Assembly (NCBI GenBank): GCA_017555805.1 | Contig: JAFZFR010000107.1 | Location: 1 to 39,156, forward strand | Source of the DNA: Alistipes sp. | Lineage (GTDB): Bacteria; Bacteroidota; Bacteroidia; Bacteroidales; Rikenellaceae | Reading direction: 5' to 3' | DNA: 39,156 nt | Shown here: positions 26,371 to 34,700 of the stretch, piece by piece | Position numbering within the stretch: position 1 is the stretch's first letter | Layout of the letters: each line of letters starts with the position of its first letter | Notes under the pieces: model-generated | What the model saw: only the letters and a program-made list of their open reading frames with translations | Databases searched by the model: none | Told to the model about the DNA's origin: nothing | Program-made: the position numbers and the translations under genes

Positions 26371-27107
26371 AGTGCGAATGTTTTAAGTTCCAATCTACCC
26401 TCGCCGTCGAGTGTAGCATACGCCGCATCGCTCTCCCAACAGCCGAGGAAGAGTACGCGCAACGCCTCCAACTCCGTATCGTGGGGGTAGTGCATATGTC
26501 CAAAGATTACGATGTCGGTAGTGGGATTTTCACGCTTGTACTCCTTGGCGTAGTCAATCAAAAAGTCGAGCGACTCAACCGTCAGGCTCTCCATTGCGTG
26601 TGACTTACGCGACTTGCCGCTCCACCACTTGCCAAAGTATAGCGCAAGGTCGGGATGCACCAGCCACGAGAACAAAACGCGCGCCAGACGCGAGCGGAAT
26701 GTTGCGTTCATCAGGCGCAGGATGGGCTTATCCTTGATGTTCATATTATCGCCGTGCGCGATAAACAACTCCTTACCACAGAGCGAGATGCGTTGCCCAG
26801 TGAAGAAGGTCTTTACGCCGCACTCCCTCTCCAGATAATCCTTCGCCCACATATCGTGGTTGCCTGTGATGAGCGTGATTTTTACGCCCTTGTCCGATAG
26901 TTCCGCCAACTTACCGAATGTGCGGGCGAAACCCTTGGGGATGACATTCTGGTACTCAAACCAGAAGTCGAATATATCGCCCAGAAGAAAAATCTCCTCG
27001 GCGTCGCGACCCGCCATATCGAGCCACGCAACAAAACGCCTCTCCGTGCGACGAGCCATCGACTCGTCACCGGCACCAAGATGGACATCCGAGGCGAAGT
27101 AGTACAT
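26367..27107 (-). CDS. lpxH: UDP-2,3-diacylglucosamine diphosphatase LpxH
   Basis: A 246-residue calcineurin-like phosphoesterase of lipid A synthesis, forming lipid X at the inner membrane face. Metal ligands are visible in order: [30 protein letters not shown] and FGHMHYP. It overlaps thyA by 4 bases and starts 9 bases after the TlpA-like gene, so the four genes form one operon. Confidence 0.92.
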   Translation of the reverse strand: MYYFASDVHLGAGDESMARRTERRFVAWLDMAGRDAEEIFLLGDIFDFWFEYQNVIPKGFARTFGKLAELSDKGVKITLITGNHDMWAKDYLERECGVKTFFTGQRISLCGKELFIAHGDNMNIKDKPILRLMNATFRSRLARVLFSWLVHPDLALYFGKWWSGKSRKSHAMESLTVESLDFLIDYAKEYKRENPTTDIVIFGHMHYPHDTELEALRVLFLGCWESDAAYATLDGEGRLELKTFAL

Positions 27108-27116
27108 TCCTGAAGA

Positions 27117-28247
27117 TTAGATGAATTTCTTGATCTCTGCCACGAGCGCATCACCAGCAAGGTTCTTGCCAACGATATTACCCTCGCGGTCGATAAGGAA
27201 GTTTGCAGGCAGGCTTGCGATATTGTATGCGCCGAGTGTAGGCGAAGCCTCACCCAAAAGGTCGCTAACTGAAATCCAAGGCAACTTCTGCTCCTGAACG
27301 GCATTAATCCACAACGCCTTCGATGTATCGACAGCCACCTGGAAAATCTCGAAGCCCTGCTCCTTATACTCTGCGTAAATCTCCTTCAAATCGGCATTCA
27401 TAGCGTTTGAGTTACCCACAGCCGCCGACCAGAAGTGCAACAGAACAACCTTGCCCTCCAACGATGAGAGGCGCTGCACCTCGCCATACATATCCTGCAT
27501 AGCAATCTCGGGGAAGTTTACGGTCTTCATCTCCGCCAAGAGGTTGAGTTGTGCATCCATACGCGCAATCTGGCTGCGGAGGATTGTGAGGTATGGGCTA
27601 TCGGGATAGTTCTGCTCGATACCATCGGCAACGGTGCGATAGTAAATCACATCGGTGTCGCCGTTAAAGAGGTGCTGGTCATTTGGCAGACGCTGGTAGA
27701 GCGCATAAACGGCAGCGATATTCTCCTTGTGCTCGACGATGAAGCGCAACTGCGCGCGCTTAATCTCGTTGCGGAGTTGAGTGTACTGCTTGGCGAGTTC
27801 CAAACGCTCCTGCTGTGAGAGGTCCTGCGCAGTGTACTTCGACAAAATCTCATTCAGGCGAACCACGCCATCGACATACTCCTTGTTGAAGTCGTGCAAC
27901 AACTCCGACTCGACCGAACCCTCAACGGTGTAGTTACGCAACACATTGCCAGCCGAGTTGAGCGTCACGCTCTCGCCCGCTGTAAGCAACAGAGGCACAC
28001 GCTCACCATTGTAGATGATTGTGTAGAGCGCAGGGGTCTTCTCCGCCTGGTCAATCTTCAACGCAAAACTGCCATCGTCGGCGAGTTTCACAGAGTCGAG
28101 CATCTTCTGCTCGAGTGTTGTTGTCTGCTCAAGATATACCATATCAGCATCACAACCAACGAAGCGGCCGTTGATATTAACCTTTGAGCGCTGGCACGAT
28201 GTAAGTGCAAATATCAGTGTTACAACTGCAAAAAATAGTCTCTTCAT
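27117..28247 (-). CDS. TlpA-like thioredoxin-fold lipoprotein without the CxxC pair
   Basis: A 376-residue lipoprotein (lipobox LTSC, Cys18). An N-terminal DUF4369-like beta domain (about residues 25-125) is followed by a helical middle and a C-terminal TlpA/AhpC-type thioredoxin fold (from about residue 265, GKVVLLHFW). The usual WCxxC is replaced by WSAAVGNSNA, so both redox Cys are lost and thiol chemistry is unlikely. The start at Met 28247 was chosen for the signal peptide; the frame is open ten codons further upstream. Confidence 0.85.
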   Translation of the reverse strand: MKRLFFAVVTLIFALTSCQRSKVNINGRFVGCDADMVYLEQTTTLEQKMLDSVKLADDGSFALKIDQAEKTPALYTIIYNGERVPLLLTAGESVTLNSAGNVLRNYTVEGSVESELLHDFNKEYVDGVVRLNEILSKYTAQDLSQQERLELAKQYTQLRNEIKRAQLRFIVEHKENIAAVYALYQRLPNDQHLFNGDTDVIYYRTVADGIEQNYPDSPYLTILRSQIARMDAQLNLLAEMKTVNFPEIAMQDMYGEVQRLSSLEGKVVLLHFWSAAVGNSNAMNADLKEIYAEYKEQGFEIFQVAVDTSKALWINAVQEQKLPWISVSDLLGEASPTLGAYNIASLPANFLIDREGNIVGKNLAGDALVAEIKKFI

Positions 28248-28274
28248 CTTCACTAAATCTTTCTTACTAAAATA

Positions 28275-28306
28275 CAAATATAGCGACTTTTTAGAAATAA
28301 CGCAAA
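28275..28306 (-). promoter_or_regulatory. Bacteroidetes-type promoter of the TlpA-like/lpxH/thyA/folA operon
   Basis: On the minus strand, TTTG (28303-28306), a 20-base spacer and TATATTTG (28275-28282), 27 bases before the start codon at 28247. Confidence 0.8.
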
Positions 28307-28342
28307 ATAGTTTTGATAATTATCTCTCCTGGCGCGTCATTC

Positions 28343-29029
28343 TTACTTTTTTCGCTGCTGGGTTGAAGTTCTGTTCTTGGAATTGTTGTTGTGCTGCTTT
28401 GCCTGACCAGGCTTGCCACTCTGCTTCTGCGCGGGGCGTGCAGCGCCCTTTTGAGGACGCGCCGAAAGGTGCTGTTTATAGTCGTTTCGGAGGTTATTGA
28501 TAGCATCCTCGTCCACGGCGATGTCACCTTTGGTCATAATCTTTATATCTTTTATAATCACCTCGTTGTTGGGGTGCTCCTGGTTGTACTCAAAACTCTT
28601 CGAGCGCATATAACGCGCCATTCGCTCAACGGCTACGCTCTGCACCTCGGGGTTTGGCTCGGTACGCAGTTTATCGAAGAAGTGCGCCACATACTTACCA
28701 TAGTGCTTGAACTGGATGCGCTCCTGCGAATAGAGTAACTTGCGGGGCGTCATCTGCAACTCATCGCGCGATGGACGGGGATATGGAGAGTCCACATCCA
28801 ACTGAAAATCAGACATAATGAAGAGGTGGTCCCACAACTTGTGCGTGAAGTCTGCCGTATCACGCAGCAGCGGTTGGAGGTTACCCATAACGGCAATGAC
28901 GGCTCGCGCCTGGCGGTTACGCTCGTCGCGATCCTCGATAGTAAGCAGATGGTCCACCATCTCGTGAATGTGCCTTCCGTACTCTGGCAAATAGAGTCTT
29001 CGGCGGGTGTTGTTATAGTTGTGTCTCAT
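28343..29029 (-). CDS. DUF4290 family protein
   Basis: A 228-residue cytosolic protein resembling the Bacteroidetes-specific DUF4290 family (PEYGRHIHEMV, AVMGNLQPLLRDTADFTHKLWDHLF). Function unknown. The first 170 residues are helical. The last 50 or so are a low-complexity basic tail rich in Gln, Asn, Lys and Pro (AQKQSGKPGQAKQHNNN), which may bind nucleic acid. The start at 29029 (MRHNYNNTRRRLYLPEYG) fits the family; a longer frame exists upstream but is not conserved-looking. Divergent from the sigma-54 activator gene. Confidence 0.8.
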   Translation of the reverse strand: MRHNYNNTRRRLYLPEYGRHIHEMVDHLLTIEDRDERNRQARAVIAVMGNLQPLLRDTADFTHKLWDHLFIMSDFQLDVDSPYPRPSRDELQMTPRKLLYSQERIQFKHYGKYVAHFFDKLRTEPNPEVQSVAVERMARYMRSKSFEYNQEHPNNEVIIKDIKIMTKGDIAVDEDAINNLRNDYKQHLSARPQKGAARPAQKQSGKPGQAKQHNNNSKNRTSTQQRKK

Positions 29030-29156
29030 AAAATTTGGTTTGGTTTTCCGCTCCGCTCGCGTGTTAAGGCTAAAACAGATAGCCCACGCAAGGATATGTT
29101 CAGTCGCGAAGCATAAACCTTTTTGAATTAAAAAGAGAACCCTGACCTGCTCGGCG

Positions 29157-29172
29157 TCTTGATGCGTCAAGA
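29157..29172. promoter_or_regulatory. perfect palindrome abutting the promoter of the sigma-54 activator
   Basis: TCTTGA-TGCG-TCAAGA is a perfect 6-bp inverted repeat directly next to the TTG box at 29173. The position suits a repressor or activator site. Confidence 0.5.
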
Positions 29173-29203
29173 TTGGAAACACCGAATAAAGCGGTTATCT
29201 TTG
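29173..29203 (+). promoter_or_regulatory. promoter of the sigma-54 activator gene
   Basis: TTG (29173-29175), a 20-base spacer and TATCTTTG (29196-29203), about 40 bases before the ATG at 29243. Confidence 0.65.
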
Positions 29204-29242
29204 GTAGTGCAAAGTAAATGCAAAATTATCAAAAATCAAAAT

Positions 29243-30382
29243 ATGGCAAAGGTTTTAATACTCGAACAATCAAAAAGTATGCGAAACACGCTCCGCGAGA
29301 GGCTGGAGTTTGAAGGATTTGCTACCGCTGTGGCGGAGCGCAGCGAGGTGTCAGAGAATATCTGCGCCCGCAGGGGCTATGACGCCATCGTGGCGGGTGG
29401 CGACTCAAGCGAGGTGGCGACACTCGGCGTCCCCTTCATCGTGGTCTCGCCGATGGGTACCATCGAGGGTGCTGTCGAGGCGGTGCGCTGCGGTGCAGAG
29501 GACTACCTGACGGCGCCCGTAGATATGAACCGCCTGCTGGGCTCGCTTCGCAAGATTGTGGAGCGTGGCGAGGATGACGAGCAGACGGAGAGGGTCGCAC
29601 CCACCAAGCCCACACGCCGCCGCACGGGTGGCGAGACGGAGCAGATTATCGGCTCGTCGAAGGAGATTTCCCTTGTGCGCGGACTGATTGACAAGGTTGC
29701 CGCATCGGATGCCCGCGTCCTCATCACTGGCGAGAACGGCACAGGCAAGGAACTCGTTGCCAAGTGGCTGCACCTGAAGAGCAACCGCGCCGCAGCGCCC
29801 TTCGTGGAGGTAAACTGCGCCGCCATACCCTCTGAACTCATCGAAAGCGAACTATTCGGTCACGAGCGCGGTGCATTCACCTCCGCCATCAAGCAGCGCA
29901 AGGGTAAGTTCGAGCAGGCGAACGGCGGCACGCTCTTTATGGATGAGATTGGCGATATGTCGCTCTCGGCGCAGGCGAAGGTGCTGCGTGCCCTGCAAGA
30001 GCAGAAGATTAGCCGCGTGGGCAGCGACAAGGATGTGTCGGTGGATGTGCGTGTAGTGGCGGCGACGAACAAGGACATCCGCGCCGAGATTGAGCGGGGC
30101 AACTTCCGCGAGGACCTCTACCACCGCTTGAGCGTCATATTAATAAAAGTGCCGCCCCTGCGCGAACGCAAGGGCGACATAGAAGAACTCATAAGTTATT
30201 TCATCGAAAAGATTGCCCAGGAGCACCACTCCGCCGCCAAACCCATCGACGATGCCGCCGTTGAGATGCTCAGTGCGAAGCCGTGGACGGGCAACATACG
30301 CGAACTCAGAAATGTGGTTGAGCGCCTGATGATATTGAGCGGTGAGCGCATCACCCAGCGCGATGTGGAGTTATATTGCTGA
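29243..30382 (+). CDS. sigma-54-dependent activator with pseudo-receiver and no HTH
   Basis: A 379-residue AAA+ enhancer-binding-type protein. Residues 1 to about 115 fold like a receiver, but the acidic pair is replaced (VLILEQS), the phospho-acceptor site reads YDAIVAGGDS, and the conserved Lys is Ala (DYLTAPVD). The AAA+ domain is intact: Walker A GENGTGKE (163-170), the sigma-54 contact loop as GAFTSA (210-215), Walker B MDEIGD (233-238) and the arginine finger region. The protein ends at RITQRDVELYC, just after the AAA+ lid, without the Fis-type DNA-binding domain. Its last 12 bases overlap the convergent phosphatase gene. Confidence 0.92.
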   Translation: MAKVLILEQSKSMRNTLRERLEFEGFATAVAERSEVSENICARRGYDAIVAGGDSSEVATLGVPFIVVSPMGTIEGAVEAVRCGAEDYLTAPVDMNRLLGSLRKIVERGEDDEQTERVAPTKPTRRRTGGETEQIIGSSKEISLVRGLIDKVAASDARVLITGENGTGKELVAKWLHLKSNRAAAPFVEVNCAAIPSELIESELFGHERGAFTSAIKQRKGKFEQANGGTLFMDEIGDMSLSAQAKVLRALQEQKISRVGSDKDVSVDVRVVAATNKDIRAEIERGNFREDLYHRLSVILIKVPPLRERKGDIEELISYFIEKIAQEHHSAAKPIDDAAVEMLSAKPWTGNIRELRNVVERLMILSGERITQRDVELYC

Positions 30383-31030
30383 CAGGATTGAGCGCAACTC
30401 CGCCACGCTGTCGGCTATGTACTCCGCCCCAGCCTCCTGCAACTCTGTGCGTGAACGGAAACCCCAACTCACGCCCACGGAGTGAATCCCTGCGCGCTGC
30501 GCCGTAAGAATATCCACCGCCGAGTCACCAACCATTACACACCTCTCGCGACCCACCTCTGCGGCATCCAAAATCAAATCCACGAGCGCCGTATCGGGCT
30601 TCAGGGGCACACCCTCGCGATTGCCGCAAATCATCACAAAGTCGATTGTGGGGAAGAATTTTTTTATCAGTTTGTCCGTTCCCGCCTGAAACTTATTCGA
30701 GGCGATGGCGAGTTTGCAACCCTCCGCCGCCAACTCCTCCACCAACTCCACGATACCCTCGTAGGGGTGAGTGTGGAGGTCGATGTGGTCGATATAGTAA
30801 TTAACAAAATCGCGTCGCGCCGCCGCCACATATTCCGCCGTACGCAACTCCTCGGGCAGGGCACGCTCCACAAGGCGCATAATGCCGTTGCCAACAAACG
30901 AGCAGTAGTCAGCAAACGAATGGGTAGGCAGACCACGCTGGCGAAGCATCTCATCGCATCCCGCTGCAAGGTCGCCTATGGTGTTGAGCAGCGTTCCGTC
31001 GAGGTCAAATATAACGAGTTTATTCTGCAT
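30371..31030 (-). CDS. HAD-family phosphatase, phosphoglycolate phosphatase-like
   Basis: A 219-residue HAD hydrolase. Motif I FDLDGTLLNT with the nucleophile Asp, motif II ASNKF, the Lys of PLKPDTALV and motif IV MVGDSAVDI are all present. It resembles Gph, which removes 2-phosphoglycolate, but substrate assignment in this family is unreliable. The start at 31030 (MQNKLVIFDLDG) is preferred over a longer frame. It overlaps the upstream nhaC end by 11 bases on the same strand. Confidence 0.88.
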   Translation of the reverse strand: MQNKLVIFDLDGTLLNTIGDLAAGCDEMLRQRGLPTHSFADYCSFVGNGIMRLVERALPEELRTAEYVAAARRDFVNYYIDHIDLHTHPYEGIVELVEELAAEGCKLAIASNKFQAGTDKLIKKFFPTIDFVMICGNREGVPLKPDTALVDLILDAAEVGRERCVMVGDSAVDILTAQRAGIHSVGVSWGFRSRTELQEAGAEYIADSVAELRSILSAI

Positions 31031-32483
31031 CCTGAGGCTCCTTTCTGAAAATCTTATAACCCAACGCGGCAACCACTACCGACATCACTGGGCTCACAAG
31101 GTTGAAGATACAATAAGGCATATAGGTCATCGTCGCCACGCCCAGCACCGTCGATTGGGTCATACCGCACGAGTTCCACGGAATGAGCACCGACACCACC
31201 GTTGCCGAGTCCTCGACGCTACGGCTCAACAGACGACCCTCCAGACCGCGCTCATCATAGAGTTGCTTAAAGAGTTTGCCAGTCAGGATAATAGAGATAT
31301 ACTGGTCGCCCGTCGTGAGGTTGAAGAACAAGCCCGAGCCTACCGTAGAGCCCACCACGCTCGCCGTACGGCGTGCCACACGCAGGAAAATCTGCGAGAT
31401 AGCCGACAACATACCACTGCCGTACATCACGCCACCGAAGCACATCGCGCAGATGATAAGCCAGATGGTATCCATCATTCCGCCCATACCGCGCGTCGCC
31501 ACAAGGTTGTTCAGCAGTTCGTTTCCCGTCTCAATCGAGGTCGAGGTGGTCGCCACCGTAACAATCGCCTTGAAGGAGTTGAGCGCCGAGGCTATATCGG
31601 TCTGTGCAATCTGCTGCACGATGTCGGGTTGCGCTATAATCATCGCCACCGCCGCCATCACAACCGAAGCAAAGAGAGTCACCATAGCGGGCAACTTCTT
31701 GGCAATCAAAAGACCCGTAATCAGCGGCACGATAAGCAACCAGGGCGAGAGGTTAAAGACCTCCTGAAGGCTCGCCTCGATGGTCATAGCCTCCGATGCC
31801 GCCCCCGTACCGCCACTAAAGCCCGCAACGGCAAAGACCACCAGCGCTATGAGGAGCGAAGGGATGGTTGTGATAAGCATATACTTGATGTGGGTGAACA
31901 GAGGCACCTCAACCGTAGAAGATGCCAGCACTGTAGTGTCGCTCATCATCGAAATCTTATCTCCGAAGTATGCTCCCGAGATTATCGCACCCGCAATCCA
32001 TCCATCCTCAAAGCCCAAGGCGCGACCAATACCCATCAGCGCAACACCTATGGTGGCGATGGTTGTCCACGACGAGCCTGTCAGCAGAGAGATGACCGCA
32101 CAGATAATGCACGATGCTGGCAGGAAGATTGAGGGGTGGAGAATCTTTAGTCCATAGTAAATCAGCGTCGGGATGATTCCGCTTGCCATCCAAGTGCCTG
32201 CTATGGCTCCAATCAGCAACAGGATGATGATGGCAGGTGTGGCACTACGCATATTGGTGATGATGGCATCCTCCAATGTCTGCCACTTGATGCGATAGAA
32301 CCCAATGGCGATAGCCGTACATACTGCCGAAGCGGTCAGCAAAGAGAGTTGGCTACCTCCCGCAATGGCATCCGCACCGAAAATATGAATGGTCAGCGCA
32401 AGCAGTCCCACCAGCACCGCCAGCGGACTGAGCGCCACAAAAACGGCACTTTTCTTTATTGTTTGAGTCTTGTTCATAATCAT
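31020..32483 (-). CDS. nhaC: Na+/H+ antiporter, NhaC family
   Basis: A 487-residue inner-membrane protein with about 11-12 helices. Family motifs include GTWMASGIIPTLIYYG, LLTGSSWTTIATIGVAL and GAYFGDKISMMSDTTVLAS. It exchanges external protons for internal sodium (or a related substrate). Two Met codons lie at the start (32483 and 32477). Promoter at 32503-32535. The phosphatase gene follows with an overlap of 11 bases. Confidence 0.92.
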   Translation of the reverse strand: MIMNKTQTIKKSAVFVALSPLAVLVGLLALTIHIFGADAIAGGSQLSLLTASAVCTAIAIGFYRIKWQTLEDAIITNMRSATPAIIILLLIGAIAGTWMASGIIPTLIYYGLKILHPSIFLPASCIICAVISLLTGSSWTTIATIGVALMGIGRALGFEDGWIAGAIISGAYFGDKISMMSDTTVLASSTVEVPLFTHIKYMLITTIPSLLIALVVFAVAGFSGGTGAASEAMTIEASLQEVFNLSPWLLIVPLITGLLIAKKLPAMVTLFASVVMAAVAMIIAQPDIVQQIAQTDIASALNSFKAIVTVATTSTSIETGNELLNNLVATRGMGGMMDTIWLIICAMCFGGVMYGSGMLSAISQIFLRVARRTASVVGSTVGSGLFFNLTTGDQYISIILTGKLFKQLYDERGLEGRLLSRSVEDSATVVSVLIPWNSCGMTQSTVLGVATMTYMPYCIFNLVSPVMSVVVAALGYKIFRKEPQDAE

Positions 32484-32502
32484 TCAATATTTTAAATTGT
32501 TG

Positions 32503-32535
32503 CAAAGATATGCAAAAAAATCCAACCAACTCAAA
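32503..32535 (-). promoter_or_regulatory. promoter of nhaC
   Basis: On the minus strand, TTTG (32532-32535), a 21-base spacer and TATCTTTG (32503-32510), 19 bases before the first start codon. Confidence 0.65.
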
Positions 32536-32577
32536 ATAAAAGCGGCTCTGCGGGAGTCGATGATGCAATATTTTTCC

Positions 32578-32585
32578 TATATTTG
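32578..32585 (+). promoter_or_regulatory. -7 box of the glycosyltransferase gene
   Basis: TATATTTG lies 16 bases before the ATG at 32602. No clear TTTG box at the right distance. Confidence 0.5.
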
Positions 32586-32601
32586 CATAAAATGAACGCC
32601 T

Positions 32602-33510
32602 ATGTTACGACTTTCACTCATTATTGCCACATATAACCGTGCCGAGTCATTGCTTACGGCACTGCAATCAGTAGTGGAGCAGGACGCTCCAAAAGAGCAG
32701 TGGGAGTGTGTGGTTGTGAACAACAACTCCACCGACGACACCGCCGACCGCTTCCGCGCCTTCGCCGAGGCTCATCCCGATGTGAACCTCCGTATGGTGG
32801 ACGAGGTGCGTCAGGGACTCTCGTTTGCCCGCAACCGAGGCATCGTAGAGAGCACGGGCGAATATATCGCAATCATCGACGACGACGAGCGCATCGCGCC
32901 CGAGTTTATATCATCCTACATCTCGCTGTTCGACACCACCCCCGACGCTATGGCGGCTGGAGGTCCTATCGTGGCGGAGTATCCATCGGGCAAGCCACGC
33001 TGGATGTCGTGCTTTACCGAGCGCCCCATCGCCAACACTATGTACTTTGGCAACAAGGTGCGCCTCTTCCCTGGCACACGCATCCCAGGTGGCGGAAATA
33101 TGGCGTTGCGCCGCTCGGCAGTGAAGCGCTACGGCGTGTTTGACACCTCGCTTGGCTATGTGGGCGAGCAACTTATCGGCGGCGAGGAGTGCGACCTCTT
33201 CGAGCGATTGCAGATTGCCGAGGCGAAGTATTACTATGTCCCTGGGGCTGTGATGTATCACATCATCACCAAGGAGAAACTCACGCTCGACTACCTCAAG
33301 CGCTTGAGTTACAATGTGGGCGTGAGCCAGTTGCGCCGCGCGAGATACTACCACCGCATCGGTCGTATGAAGTGTCGCGAGTGCATCAAGTGGGGCATCA
33401 CACTCGCCCTTGTGGCGTGGTATGGCATCACCCTGCAATGGAGCAAGGCGAAATATCTCTGCGTGATGCGCTGGCAGATTAGCCGCGGCTTGTGGAGCAA
33501 GAATATCTGA
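32602..33510 (+). CDS. family 2 glycosyltransferase
   Basis: A 302-residue GT-A fold inverting glycosyltransferase. The start SLIIATYNRAESLLTAL, the VVNNNSTDDT loop, the DxD-type IIDDDERIAPEF (near residue 92) and the acceptor-site GGGNMALRR and GGEECDLFERL motifs are in the usual order. It probably adds a sugar to a surface glycan. The acyltransferase gene follows after 30 bases. Confidence 0.9.
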   Translation: MLRLSLIIATYNRAESLLTALQSVVEQDAPKEQWECVVVNNNSTDDTADRFRAFAEAHPDVNLRMVDEVRQGLSFARNRGIVESTGEYIAIIDDDERIAPEFISSYISLFDTTPDAMAAGGPIVAEYPSGKPRWMSCFTERPIANTMYFGNKVRLFPGTRIPGGGNMALRRSAVKRYGVFDTSLGYVGEQLIGGEECDLFERLQIAEAKYYYVPGAVMYHIITKEKLTLDYLKRLSYNVGVSQLRRARYYHRIGRMKCRECIKWGITLALVAWYGITLQWSKAKYLCVMRWQISRGLWSKNI

Positions 33511-33540
33511 TTTTTCGAACCTAAAATACGAGATAAGATT

Positions 33541-34662
33541 ATGAGCGAAAGAGTATCGGCAGCAGCATACGCCGACACCAAACCCCACTATGAGATTTTG
33601 GATGGTCTGCGCGGTGTCGCGGCACTCGTTGTGGTATGGTTTCACATCTTCGAGGCGCACGCCACATCCCACTTCGACCAGGTGGTCAATCACGGCTACC
33701 TCGCCGTCGATTTTTTCTTCATCCTCTCGGGCTTTGTCATCGGCTACGCCTACGACGACCGCTGGGGTAAGATGGGCGCGTGGGAGTTTATCAAGCGCCG
33801 CCTTATACGCCTCCACCCGATGGTCATCTTCGGCTCGTTGTTCGGTGCGGCATTCTTCTACTTTCAGGGCTGCGAGGTTATGCAGGTGAGCCAGATTGCG
33901 CTGGGCACACTGCTGTTCTCCACACTGTTGAGTGCGCTGATGATACCACTCACGCCGAGCGCCGACATACGCGGTTTCAGCGAGATGTACCCCCTGAACG
34001 GACCTGCGTGGTCGCTTCTGTTTGAGTATATCGGCAACATCCTCTACGCCTTCATCCTCCGCAAACTACCCACCAAGATATTGGCTATCGTGGTCGGCAT
34101 CGCCGCTGTGGGTCTTGCGGGCTACGCCTTCACCGACATCTACAGCGACCTGAATGCGGGCTATGCGCTGACGGCGCGTGACTTCCCTGGTGGTGTGTGG
34201 AGATTGTTGTTCTCATTCTCGGCGGGTCTGCTGATGGCTCGCATCTTCAAGCCCTGGCGAGTGAAGGGTGCATTCTGGATTGGCGCTGTGGCAATCATCA
34301 TCCTCGCCCTCACGCCCCGCATTGGCAATGAGAACTCACTCGCGTGGAATGCCCTCTACGACTGCTTGTGCGCTATCGTGGTATTCCCTTTGTTGGTATG
34401 GATTGGCGCTTCGGGCAAGATTTCGAGCCCCGTATCGGGCAAGATTTGCAAGTTCCTGGGCGATATTTCCTACCCGCTCTATATGATTCACTACCCGTTC
34501 ATCTACCTCTACTATGCGTGGGTGAGAAACAAGCCAGCCACCTTCGCGCAGAGCCTGCCCGAGGCGTTGGCGCTCTTCTTCGGCTCAATCTTATTGGCGT
34601 GGGTAGTACTCAAGATTTACGATATACCAGTAAGGCGATACCTTACAAAGAGACTCTTATAA
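33541..34662 (+). CDS. acyltransferase 3 family membrane protein (OafA-like)
   Basis: A 373-residue, roughly ten-helix acyltransferase. The N-terminal catalytic segment LDGLRGVAALVVVWFHIFE holds the conserved Arg and His; DFFFILSGFVIGYAY follows. The family transfers acetyl or succinyl groups to extracytoplasmic glycans or lipids. It is paired with the glycosyltransferase, suggesting modification of the same glycan. Confidence 0.9.
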   Translation: MSERVSAAAYADTKPHYEILDGLRGVAALVVVWFHIFEAHATSHFDQVVNHGYLAVDFFFILSGFVIGYAYDDRWGKMGAWEFIKRRLIRLHPMVIFGSLFGAAFFYFQGCEVMQVSQIALGTLLFSTLLSALMIPLTPSADIRGFSEMYPLNGPAWSLLFEYIGNILYAFILRKLPTKILAIVVGIAAVGLAGYAFTDIYSDLNAGYALTARDFPGGVWRLLFSFSAGLLMARIFKPWRVKGAFWIGAVAIIILALTPRIGNENSLAWNALYDCLCAIVVFPLLVWIGASGKISSPVSGKICKFLGDISYPLYMIHYPFIYLYYAWVRNKPATFAQSLPEALALFFGSILLAWVVLKIYDIPVRRYLTKRLL

Positions 34663-34665
34663 AGC

Positions 34666-34700
34666 AAAAGACCGCAGGAAACTCCCGCGGTCTTTTCTAT
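34666..34700. terminator. bidirectional terminator
   Basis: AAAAGACCGC pairs with GCGGTCTTTT around a GGAAACTC-type loop. It sits between two convergent genes (ends at 34662 and 34700) and has T tracts in both directions. Confidence 0.88.

Noticed and set aside
30978..32132. 384-codon open frame on the plus strand
   Set aside because: Antisense to nhaC, extremely rich in His and Arg, no recognisable domain.
32911..33816. 301-codon open frame on the minus strand
   Set aside because: Antisense across the glycosyltransferase and acyltransferase genes, both of which carry family motifs.
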